Shown in pieces: positions 54,882 to 62,413 of a stretch of DNA of 64,000 nucleotides. This stretch comes from UBA7330 sp965243485 (GTDB taxonomy: Bacteria > Bacteroidota > Bacteroidia > Cytophagales > Cyclobacteriaceae). Each line of letters opens with the position of its first letter. Position 1 is the stretch's first letter. The stretch covers positions 2,356,001 through 2,420,000 of the forward strand of contig CBDEVP010000001.1 in NCBI GenBank assembly GCA_965243485.1, written 5' to 3'. Made by a program: the position numbers and the translations under genes. The notes beneath the pieces were generated by a model. That model did no database searches, was not told the origin of the DNA, and saw nothing but the letters and a program-made list of their open reading frames with translations.

Positions 54882-56288
54882 ATGAAAAGCAATTCAAGAA
54901 GAAAATTCATCAAGGGAGTGGCGGCTGCAGGAGCCGGAGCTATGATTGTACCAAGGCATGTGCTTGGAAAAGGCTTTACAGCCCCCAGTGACCGTGTAAA
55001 TGTAGGAATTGTAGGAGCCGGGGGACAATCCATGTTCAGTGTGAGGGAACTGATGAAGATGGATGATGCCAGGGTGTGCTCCGTAGCCGATCCTATGGAA
55101 TTGCAAAAGCCTACAGGCGTTTTGTACGGAATGGAGACCGGCAGGGTGCCTTTCAAAAAATATATAGAGGATGGCTATGCAGAGAAATCCATCAAGCAGA
55201 AAGTTTCAATCTATGAGGATTTCCGTGAAATGCTGGTAAAGGAAAAAGACATAGATGCCATCGTCTGCGCTTCGCCGGACAATACCCATGCCTATATCTC
55301 TCTCACTTCCATGAGGGCTGGAAAGCATGTGTACACAGAAAAGCCGATGTGCCACAATATCTGGGAGGCCCGGAAGATGCGTGAGGTAGCCCGGGAAACC
55401 GGACTGGCCACCCAGATGGGCAATCAGGGGCACGCTGCGGATGCGCTCCGGTCGACCGTAGAATATTTAAAGGCAGGTGTGATCGGTGATGTGAAGGAAG
55501 TGAACTGCTGGGTGGGAGCCACCCGGTGGAACCCACAACTAAATGGGTTGCCCACAGAATCCACGCCGATACCTCCCGGATTGAACTGGGATCTTTGGTT
55601 GGGACCAACACTCTTTCAGGAGTACCACGAATCCTTTACGCCGATCACCTGGAGGGACTTTTGGGTATTCGGAGCGGGTGCCATGGGTGATTTTGGATGT
55701 CATGATATGGATGTGGCTGTTTGGGGCCTTGACCTTGACAATCCTACCAGCGTTCAGCTTTTCCCGGCAGGAAATAGAAGAAGCAAGGAAATTTCTCCCT
55801 TTGGAGAGGTTGGTCATTATTATTTTCCAGCCAATGACTGGAGGCCTGAAGTCAAACTGAACTGGTATTCCGGAGGTTTACAACCAGAGAATCCACCGGA
55901 TCTACCTCCCAACTTCCGACTGGAAGGACGTGGTACCATGTTCGTCGGGGAGAAAGGGGTAATTATCCAGAATGGCGGTATGTGGAGTGAGCCCATGGTA
56001 TTCCCACTCGAGTTGGGGAAATCGTTTAAAAAACCTGATCAAACGATTCCACGTGTCACAAATGCTCATCACAGGGAATGGGTCGATGCCATCAAAGGTG
56101 GACCTGTAGCCATGTCAAATTTTGACTATGCTTCCAGACTTACTGAGATCACCTTGTTGGGTGTCCTTTCATTGAGACTGAGAGGAGAAAAAGTGAATTG
56201 GGACGCAGAAAACATGAAGGTAAAAGGGTGGTCAAGTGCCGATGAATTAATTAAAGAACCGGTCAGACCAGGCTGGGAAATGGTTTAA
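54882..56288 (+). CDS. Gfo/Idh/MocA oxidoreductase with Tat signal (exported)
   Basis: The 468-aa protein starts SRRKFIKGVAAAGAGAMIVP, a twin-arginine leader, followed by the NAD(P)-binding VGIVGAGGQSM, the catalytic EKPMCHN motif and GAMGDFGCHDMDVAVWGLDL. Tat export allows a folded cofactor-bound enzyme to work in the periplasm. Members of this group act on sugars or sugar acids. A second Gfo/Idh gene follows after 18 nt, so the pair likely handles the same or consecutive intermediates. Confidence 0.9.
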   Translation: MKSNSRRKFIKGVAAAGAGAMIVPRHVLGKGFTAPSDRVNVGIVGAGGQSMFSVRELMKMDDARVCSVADPMELQKPTGVLYGMETGRVPFKKYIEDGYAEKSIKQKVSIYEDFREMLVKEKDIDAIVCASPDNTHAYISLTSMRAGKHVYTEKPMCHNIWEARKMREVARETGLATQMGNQGHAADALRSTVEYLKAGVIGDVKEVNCWVGATRWNPQLNGLPTESTPIPPGLNWDLWLGPTLFQEYHESFTPITWRDFWVFGAGAMGDFGCHDMDVAVWGLDLDNPTSVQLFPAGNRRSKEISPFGEVGHYYFPANDWRPEVKLNWYSGGLQPENPPDLPPNFRLEGRGTMFVGEKGVIIQNGGMWSEPMVFPLELGKSFKKPDQTIPRVTNAHHREWVDAIKGGPVAMSNFDYASRLTEITLLGVLSLRLRGEKVNWDAENMKVKGWSSADELIKEPVRPGWEMV

Positions 56289-56306
56289 GAAACTTAAATT
56301 AAAAGA

Positions 56307-57329
56307 ATGAAGAAGTTAAATGTTGGAATTATTGGCTACGGATGGGTAGCCACGGCACACATCGATGCCATCAATGAATGTACGAATGCAGAGGTCAGGT
56401 TCATTTATTCCTCAAGACCACAGGACGACAGGAAACTGAGCATAAAATGGGGATCTGAGATCAAATCTTACACAAATCTTGATGAGATGCTGGCCAACAA
56501 AGACCTGGATGTGGTGTCTATCTGCAGCTATAGCAACATGCATAAAGAGCACGCCATCAAAGCTGCCAGAGCTGGCAAACATATCATCCTGGAGAAGCCC
56601 ATGGCTTTGAGCTGGGAAGAATGCCTTGAGGTGGAAAAAGAAGTAAAGGCTGCCGGAGTGTCTTTCACCATTTGTTTCGAGTGCCGCTGGTCCAACCAGT
56701 TCCTCGCTACCAAATCCATCGTTGACCAGGGATTGCTGGGGGATCTTCACTATGCGGAAGTGGATTACTATCACGGCATCGGTCCCTGGTACGGACAGTT
56801 TGAATGGAATGCCAAAAAAGATGGCGGAGGGAGCGCATTGATCACGGCCGGCTGTCACGCGATGGATGCATTGCTCCTGCTGATGGGCGATGATGTGGAA
56901 GAGGTGACCAGCTACGATACCAGCAGCAAGAGTGAGATCTTTAAGCCTGTGGAATATCAGACCACCAGCGTTACCATTTTGAAATTTAAGAGTGGCAAAG
57001 TAGGCAAATGCTCAGCTGTGGTGGACTGTCTTCAACCTTACTATTTCCATACCCACATTGTAGGGAGCCAGGGAAGTATGCTGGATAACAAGATCCATTC
57101 TGAAAAACTTCAGACCGATCGGTCAAGGTGGAGCGACCTGGCACTAAAGATGGTCGACTCCGGAGATGTGTCTGATCACCCTTATCAGGGTCAGTTTGAG
57201 CACTTTTTTCAAACCATCATTGATGGGAATCCCATGCCTCTGACAGGATTGAAAGAATGTATGAAAACCCATGAGATCGTCTTTGCTGCGGATAAGTCAG
57301 CAGCCACCGGAAAACCGGTGAAGCTGTAA
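56307..57329 (+). CDS. Gfo/Idh/MocA family oxidoreductase, cytoplasmic
   Basis: The 340-aa protein has the N-terminal Rossmann motif VGIIGYGWVATAHIDAI, the catalytic EKPMALSWEEC motif (about residue 95) and DGGGSALITAGCHAMDALLLLMG in the substrate domain. It has no export signal. These enzymes oxidise or reduce sugars and related polyols with NAD(P). It starts 18 nt after the Tat-exported homologue, so the two are probably one operon with the same regulation. Substrate unknown. Confidence 0.92.
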   Translation: MKKLNVGIIGYGWVATAHIDAINECTNAEVRFIYSSRPQDDRKLSIKWGSEIKSYTNLDEMLANKDLDVVSICSYSNMHKEHAIKAARAGKHIILEKPMALSWEECLEVEKEVKAAGVSFTICFECRWSNQFLATKSIVDQGLLGDLHYAEVDYYHGIGPWYGQFEWNAKKDGGGSALITAGCHAMDALLLLMGDDVEEVTSYDTSSKSEIFKPVEYQTTSVTILKFKSGKVGKCSAVVDCLQPYYFHTHIVGSQGSMLDNKIHSEKLQTDRSRWSDLALKMVDSGDVSDHPYQGQFEHFFQTIIDGNPMPLTGLKECMKTHEIVFAADKSAATGKPVKL

Positions 57330-57342
57330 TGTTTGGATGATG

Positions 57343-57435
57343 TTAGATAAGTGCGAGAAGCTTCAGGATGGCAATGATGGTTCCGCCTCCGACCAGTGAA
57401 AGGACGATGATGGTGATCACCTGGGTTTTTTCCAT
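57343..57435 (-). CDS. Small single-helix membrane protein, 30 aa
   Basis: An ATG at 57435 is preceded by AAAGGAGATGATCAGTA, a strong ribosome binding site for this genome, and opens MEKTQVITIIVLSLVGGG then TIIAILKLLALI and a stop (TAA, 57345-57343). Nearly the whole peptide is one hydrophobic helix. It starts 6 nt after the stop of another small ORF and lies downstream of glpK-glpD on the same strand. No known family recognised; small membrane peptides often modulate transporters or membrane enzymes. Convergent with the Gfo/Idh gene. Confidence 0.55.
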   Translation of the reverse strand: MEKTQVITIIVLSLVGGGTIIAILKLLALI

Positions 57436-57441
57436 TACTGA

Positions 57442-57525
57442 TCATCTCCTTTCTGAGACCTCATTGCTATGGATGACCTCTGAGAGAAGCAGTTCAGGTT
57501 GATCTATTCTGTTTTTTTCTTCCAT
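57442..57525 (-). CDS. Small charged ORF, 27 aa
   Basis: The ORF reads MEEKNRIDQPELLLSEVI then HSNEVSERR and ends in TGA. The end of its coding sequence (GAAAGGAGATGA) forms the ribosome binding site of the next small ORF, a typical sign of coupled small genes. It begins 57 nt after the glpD stop on the same strand. No family recognised, and it could be only a leader for the membrane peptide. Confidence 0.4.
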   Translation of the reverse strand: MEEKNRIDQPELLLSEVIHSNEVSERR

Positions 57526-57581
57526 AGATATGACGAATATACGATAAACTGATTTCAGCGTTGTACTCGACTGCTTGAATA

Positions 57582-59258
57582 TCATTTAGGAATCTCCGAT
57601 TTAAAAGCCAACGTTTTCTTTAAAACGCTCTCAATAGTATCCAGATCCTGCTTCTTCTGCTTATCATTCAGCTTTCTTACTGAAGCTATTTGGTCATGAA
57701 CTTTCCTGTAGAATTTCTGAACACTTGCCATATCAAAATATAATCTTCCTGTCCTTCGTTCAAGAAAATCGACAGACGACATCACCAGTTCATTTTTAAG
57801 GCAATATGACAGCTCTGCCATGATAAGCGCTTCTTCAGGATCTACTTTTGGTTTGAGCTTTTCAATAGTGTTGAGGATCTTTTTGGATTGCTTCCCATAA
57901 TTGCTCACAAGGTATTCGGCTCTCGCAGGGTTTAGTCCTTTTTCTTTAAGCCTGACTGCGGTCTTCTTCACATACCTTTTTACATTTCCATAGTGCGAAA
58001 ACGGCTTTTTAGTCAATGGTATCTTATGTGTCCCGGAAGCGTCGCAGTCCTTTTTGTATGTTCTCCGGAGCTTTTTGGCTACCAGATCCACAATTTCCAA
58101 AGCCATTCTCCGGTAACCGGTAAGCTTGCCGCCGGCGATGGATATCAACCCGTCCTCCGCCTCGAAGATCTCGTCCTTCCTTGAAATGTCGGAGGGAGAT
58201 TTTCCTTCTTCATGGATCAGCGGACGCAGTCCGGCCCAGGTGGATCGGACCTCCTCCGATTTAAGATCGACCTTAGGAAACCCATAGTTCGCCGCTTTCA
58301 GCAAATAGTCGACATCTTCTTTTTCTGCTTTTACATCTTCCTGCTGCGCGGTGTAGGTGGTATCCGTCGTGCCGATGTAGGTCGCCTGATCTCTGGGGAT
58401 CGCAAAGATCATCCGGCCATCCGGCCCGTCAAAATATACCGAATGCCTGAGTGGCAGCTTTGCCCGGTCAACGACGATGTGCACTCCCTTTGTCAGGTGA
58501 AGCTTTTTATGGTTCAGAGAATCGTTGAGCTTCCGGATGTTATCCACCCACGGACCTGCTGCAGAAACCACATACCGGGACCTGATCTCAAACTGTCGAT
58601 CACCATCCGTATCCCGGCACCTGATGCCGGCTATTTGATCCTGCTCGTAGATGAAATCGGTGAGCTCCACATAGGTAACAATATGCGCTCCGTACCTGGC
58701 TGCAGTCTTGGCCAGCTCGATGGATAGCCGTGCATCGTCCGTGCGATATTCAGCATAGAGGAATCCGGCGATGATGGCGTTTTTATTAAGCAAGGGCTCC
58801 TGTCGGATGGTTTGCTTCCGGGTGAGCATCCGGCGTTTGTCCTTTCCTGTGACCCCGGCCAGCAGATCATACAGCCAAAGCCCGAAGGAAGATAGCAATC
58901 GTCCGTAGTTGCCGCCTTTGACGATGGGCAACAGCATTTTTTCCGGATGGACCAGGTGAGGTGCCAGCCGGTGGACCACCGCACGTTCCCGGCCGGTTTT
59001 GGTCACCAGCCCGATGTCAAATTGCTTGAGATAGCGAAGACCGCCATGGATCAGTTTGGTGGATTTACTGCTGGTACCAGAGGCGATATCACTTTTGTCG
59101 ATCAGCAGGGTTTTGATCCCCCGGGAAGCGGCATCCAGCGCGATCCCGCAACCGGTGATACCCCCACCGACGACGATCAGATCATAGGTTTCCCGGGTGC
59201 TATTCCGCAGGATCTCCGATCTTGACTTAAACGATAGCTTATCGGACCCATTATTCAT
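57582..59258 (-). CDS. glpD: Aerobic glycerol-3-phosphate dehydrogenase (FAD)
   Basis: The 558-aa protein has the FAD Rossmann motif YDLIVVGGGITGCGIALDAA, the GlpD signature GTSSKSTKLIHGGLRYLKQFDIGLV, and VDNIRKLNDSL, HSVYFDGPDGRMIFAIPRD, TYIGTTDT and SIAGGKLTGYRRMA. It oxidises glycerol-3-phosphate to dihydroxyacetone phosphate and passes electrons to quinone at the inner membrane. Its ATG overlaps the glpK stop by 8 nt (ATGAATAA), so translation is coupled. It feeds glycerol or phospholipid-derived glycerol into glycolysis. Confidence 0.96.
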   Translation of the reverse strand: MNNGSDKLSFKSRSEILRNSTRETYDLIVVGGGITGCGIALDAASRGIKTLLIDKSDIASGTSSKSTKLIHGGLRYLKQFDIGLVTKTGRERAVVHRLAPHLVHPEKMLLPIVKGGNYGRLLSSFGLWLYDLLAGVTGKDKRRMLTRKQTIRQEPLLNKNAIIAGFLYAEYRTDDARLSIELAKTAARYGAHIVTYVELTDFIYEQDQIAGIRCRDTDGDRQFEIRSRYVVSAAGPWVDNIRKLNDSLNHKKLHLTKGVHIVVDRAKLPLRHSVYFDGPDGRMIFAIPRDQATYIGTTDTTYTAQQEDVKAEKEDVDYLLKAANYGFPKVDLKSEEVRSTWAGLRPLIHEEGKSPSDISRKDEIFEAEDGLISIAGGKLTGYRRMALEIVDLVAKKLRRTYKKDCDASGTHKIPLTKKPFSHYGNVKRYVKKTAVRLKEKGLNPARAEYLVSNYGKQSKKILNTIEKLKPKVDPEEALIMAELSYCLKNELVMSSVDFLERRTGRLYFDMASVQKFYRKVHDQIASVRKLNDKQKKQDLDTIESVLKKTLAFKSEIPK

Positions 59259-60744
59259 CCTTGTTCCAGTTCATCACCCGCTTCACTCCTTTGATCCACT
59301 GCTTATATTGCATTTCTCTTTTTTCAGAATCAATTTTTGGTTTAAAAAGTTTTTCAACCCCCCTGTTTTTATCGACATCTTCCTTTTGCCAGACCCCGGC
59401 GGTGATCCCGGCCAGATAGGCGGCCCCCATAGCCGTGGATTCGATGATCTCAGGTCTTTCGACAGGCACACCCAGGATATCGGACTGAAATTGCATGAGG
59501 TAATTGTTGACACAGGCGCCGCCATCCACTTTCAATGTCTTGATTTCTATACCCGTATCTTCCATCATGGCATCGACCACATCACGGGTCTGATAAGCCA
59601 TGGATTGCAGGGTAGCTTTGGCGATTTCCGGTATGCCCGTATCCCTCGTGAGGCCGAAGATCGCCCCCCGGGCATACATGTCCCAATAGGGGGTACCCAG
59701 TCCGGCAAACGCTGGCACGACCACCACATCTTCCTTATCGGTAGACAGGGCAAGTGCTTCGGTATCTCCTGCATGTTTAATGAGCTTAAGCCCATCCCTC
59801 AGCCACTGGACAGCCGCACCGGCGATAAAGATGCTCCCTTCCAGGGCATAGACCGGCTGATCGGTCATGCTACAAGCGAGGGTGGTCAGCAGGCCGTTTT
59901 CAGAGACCACATGCTTTGAGCCCATGTTCATCAGGATGAAACACCCGGTCCCATACGTATTTTTTGCCAGCCCCGGGCTGAAGCAGGCCTGACCGAAGAG
60001 TGCCGCCTGCTGGTCACCTGCCACGCCATTGATGGGTATTTTGACACCATCCAGCTCAAAATCCCCGAAGTGGCTTCCGGAAGGCTGTACAGAGGGGAGG
60101 AGGGAGGCAGGGATCCTCATCTCCTGAAGTAATTTTTGATCCCAGTCCATTTTCACGATGTCGAAAAGCATGGTCCGTGAAGCATTTGTGTGATCGGTGA
60201 CATGGGAACGGCCTTTGGTGAGCTTCCAGATCAGCCAGGTATCGATGGTGCCGAAGCATAGCTTTCCAGCTTCCGCTTTTTCACGGGCGCCCTTGACATT
60301 CTCCAGGATCCACTGGATCTTGGTGGCGCAGAAATAGGAATCGATGACCAGACCGGTATGCTCCCGCACGTAATCGGTCAGGCCCTTTTCTTTCAGCACC
60401 TCACACTGGGGTGCCGTTCGTTTATCCTGCCAGACCAGCGCATTGTAGACAGGTTTTCCTGTTTCCCGGTCCCAGATCACCGTGGTTTCCCTTTGGTTGG
60501 TGATCCCCAGGCTGACGATCTGGTCTGCTGATAAATTGTTTTTATCAATCAAATTTTTGAATACCCCCCATTGAGAGGACCAGATCTCTTCCGGGTCATG
60601 CTCCACCCAACCCGGTTTGGGAAAGATCTGTTTGAATTCCTGCTGGGCCGTATCGCAGAGCTCTCCCGAGGTATCTACCAGCAGCGCTCTGGAGCTGGTC
60701 GTTCCCTGGTCGAAGGCGATGATGTATTTTTTGTTTGTCTTCAA
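59251..60744 (-). CDS. glpK: Glycerol kinase
   Basis: The 497-aa protein has the FGGY-kinase ATP motif IAFDQGTTSSRALLVD, PGWVEHDPEEIW, ITNQRETTVIWDRETGKPVYNALVWQDKRT, GVAGDQQAALFGQACF and LKVDGGACVNNYLMQFQSDILGVPVERPE, all standard for GlpK. It phosphorylates glycerol to glycerol-3-phosphate. The start appears to be TTG at 60744-60742 (followed by AAGACAAAC); no in-frame ATG is available nearby. No glpF channel gene is adjacent. First gene of the glpKD unit. Confidence 0.96.
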   Translation of the reverse strand: MKTNKKYIIAFDQGTTSSRALLVDTSGELCDTAQQEFKQIFPKPGWVEHDPEEIWSSQWGVFKNLIDKNNLSADQIVSLGITNQRETTVIWDRETGKPVYNALVWQDKRTAPQCEVLKEKGLTDYVREHTGLVIDSYFCATKIQWILENVKGAREKAEAGKLCFGTIDTWLIWKLTKGRSHVTDHTNASRTMLFDIVKMDWDQKLLQEMRIPASLLPSVQPSGSHFGDFELDGVKIPINGVAGDQQAALFGQACFSPGLAKNTYGTGCFILMNMGSKHVVSENGLLTTLACSMTDQPVYALEGSIFIAGAAVQWLRDGLKLIKHAGDTEALALSTDKEDVVVVPAFAGLGTPYWDMYARGAIFGLTRDTGIPEIAKATLQSMAYQTRDVVDAMMEDTGIEIKTLKVDGGACVNNYLMQFQSDILGVPVERPEIIESTAMGAAYLAGITAGVWQKEDVDKNRGVEKLFKPKIDSEKREMQYKQWIKGVKRVMNWNKDE

Positions 60745-61034
60745 TGGGGTGGGTATTAGGGATTGGATAGTGTTAATTCTGAAAAATTAAGGAATATTTC
60801 GAGATAATTGAAATGGAATGGTGATGGGGTTTCAATATCCATTGCATTTCCCGGCAGGGTCTTCCATATCTGAGTAATGCTTTATTTCAGAGTCCCTGGC
60901 GGAGACGCTGTGTGGAATAGAATGTATTCCCTGTATACTTCTTTTCTGTAAACTGTTTGATTATAAATTCTTTAGATTTATATACGATATTAATTTTTGT
61001 AAGATCTGTCCATTGTAGACATACTTTTGACTAA
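60745..61034. other. Intergenic region between divergent glpK and a small-protein gene
   Basis: About 290 bp that must contain divergent promoters. No convincing TAnnTTTG box, repeat or structured RNA was recognised. Confidence 0.3.
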
Positions 61035-61634
61035 ATGGAAACTAAAGATTGGTTGCCATATTTAATTAGTGGATTAAGCTTAGTCGTATCCAGCATCGCT
61101 TTATATATGGGCCAATTTCGTCGGGCCAAACTTAAAATTATTGTCGGACCCGATATTCATATTTATCATCCGGTCGATGGTGGAACTGCCTTTTACATTC
61201 CAGTCATTTTTACCAATAAATCACCAACCAGGGGTCTGGTTGAAGAAATATATTTGAGAATGAGGACACCCTCAGGCAGAACCTATCAATTAAAATGGTT
61301 GGAAGAAATCAGATTAACTATCAGAGATTGGAATTATGATCATCTGGATAATGCCAAGCCATTTACCATTGGAGGATTTGAATCTGTTTCAAAGGTTTGT
61401 TGGTTTTTATGGCCGGAAGTAAGAGAACCTTTAGAACTAGTGGCAGGCCAGTATTCAGTATCAATAGAAGCAACGTCAGATAAAGGGAAAAAGCCTGAGA
61501 TCAAAAAACAGAAAACGTTAATAATTTCCGGCGAAACTGAGAAAACATTGAACTTAAGAAAGTCATCAAAAGATCCAAAAGCTCGCATTCATTATTTTGA
61601 AGGTGATTCTGAAATAGCACAAGTGATTGAATGA
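61035..61634 (+). CDS. Hypothetical membrane-anchored protein, 199 aa
   Basis: One N-terminal hydrophobic segment (about residues 7-25, LPYLISGLSLVVSSIALYMG) is followed by a soluble part with beta-rich pattern (AKLKIIVGPDIHIYHPVD, YIPVIFTNKSPTRGLVEEIYL) and a charged, Lys-rich C terminus. The soluble part resembles small immunoglobulin-like or NPCBM-less periplasmic domains, but no family is recognised. The hydrophobic segment has no cleavage site, so it is probably a membrane anchor. Stands alone. Confidence 0.7.
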   Translation: METKDWLPYLISGLSLVVSSIALYMGQFRRAKLKIIVGPDIHIYHPVDGGTAFYIPVIFTNKSPTRGLVEEIYLRMRTPSGRTYQLKWLEEIRLTIRDWNYDHLDNAKPFTIGGFESVSKVCWFLWPEVREPLELVAGQYSVSIEATSDKGKKPEIKKQKTLIISGETEKTLNLRKSSKDPKARIHYFEGDSEIAQVIE

Positions 61635-61936
61635 AATGACTCTGTCAATGCTTATTCCCATCAGCATCTTCTTATTTGAATAATATTCTTTGGCCGAGGC
61701 ACCGTGAAATATGGCTATTCTAATCTGAACAGCCATTTAGTCTCCGCAACTGCTTCCAGTGTGCTCCCAATCAGGCGCTTTCAGCTTTGAAGTGTCAAAA
61801 TGATTGTATTTAAAAGGAAAATGGATCACCCGGAAGAATTTATGGAAATGCTGGTGTGATTGTAATAAATGCAAGAAACAAAAAAAAGCCCAGCCCGGGC
61901 TGCGCTTTTTCTTACTGACGGATGAGTGATGAGAGC
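61635..61936. other. Intergenic region with one terminator
   Basis: About 300 bp between convergent genes. Apart from the bidirectional terminator at 61883-61910 nothing was recognised. Confidence 0.4.
61883..61910. terminator. Bidirectional rho-independent terminator
   Basis: AAAAAGC-C-CAGCCC pairs with GGGCTG-C-GCTTTTT (one C-C mismatch), giving an A-run on one side and a T-run on the other. It lies between the convergent 199-aa and DUF6249-like genes. Confidence 0.8.
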
Positions 61937-62326
61937 CTACCCCTTATCCGCTTTTTCGATCTTCCTGGTGATGAAAAAGCCAGTGACCAGGCCCAGTCCA
62001 CCAAAGATGAAGATCATTGCAGGGATGGTGATCTCATGATCAATATTGGTTAGTCCGGGAGCACCAATTATCTCCCCATTATGTCTAAGGTCAGTGCCTA
62101 AAAGTGAACCGGTAAGTATACCTATTCCAATACCAGTCAATAACAGAGCGATGTTTAATACGAACTTGGCTATAGAAAATTTGAAGCCGCTGCGATCAAA
62201 AATGGATGCATCCGAGCCCTTTTCGATCAGGGCCAGGCGTTCCCTGTTCCTGGTGGTGAAGTAGATGTATGATACGCCAAAAATGGTGGCAAATAATCCT
62301 ACAAAGATAATTATTGGTAGTAGCAT
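61937..62326 (-). CDS. DUF6249-like small membrane protein
   Basis: The 129-aa protein has three predicted membrane helices (about residues 3-25, LLPIIIFVGLFATIFGVSYIYF; about 55-75, FVLNIALLLTGIGIGILTG; about 98-118, ITIPAMIFIFGGLGLVTGFF) and the conserved TRNRERLALIEKG helix after TM1. This is the layout of DUF6249 proteins, common next to ECF sigma genes in Bacteroidota, function unknown. No sigma gene is adjacent here. Confidence 0.75.
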   Translation of the reverse strand: MLLPIIIFVGLFATIFGVSYIYFTTRNRERLALIEKGSDASIFDRSGFKFSIAKFVLNIALLLTGIGIGILTGSLLGTDLRHNGEIIGAPGLTNIDHEITIPAMIFIFGGLGLVTGFFITRKIEKADKG

Positions 62327-62413
62327 GTTATAACTTTTTTATTTTACAGGGATATTGACAACAGGGCTTTAGGTCCGGTTACATTAATTCCCATTTATTT
62401 TTTAACACAAGTA

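Noticed and set aside
58212..59919. Two long plus-strand frames across glpD and glpK
   Set aside because: Antisense shadows of strongly supported GlpD and GlpK.
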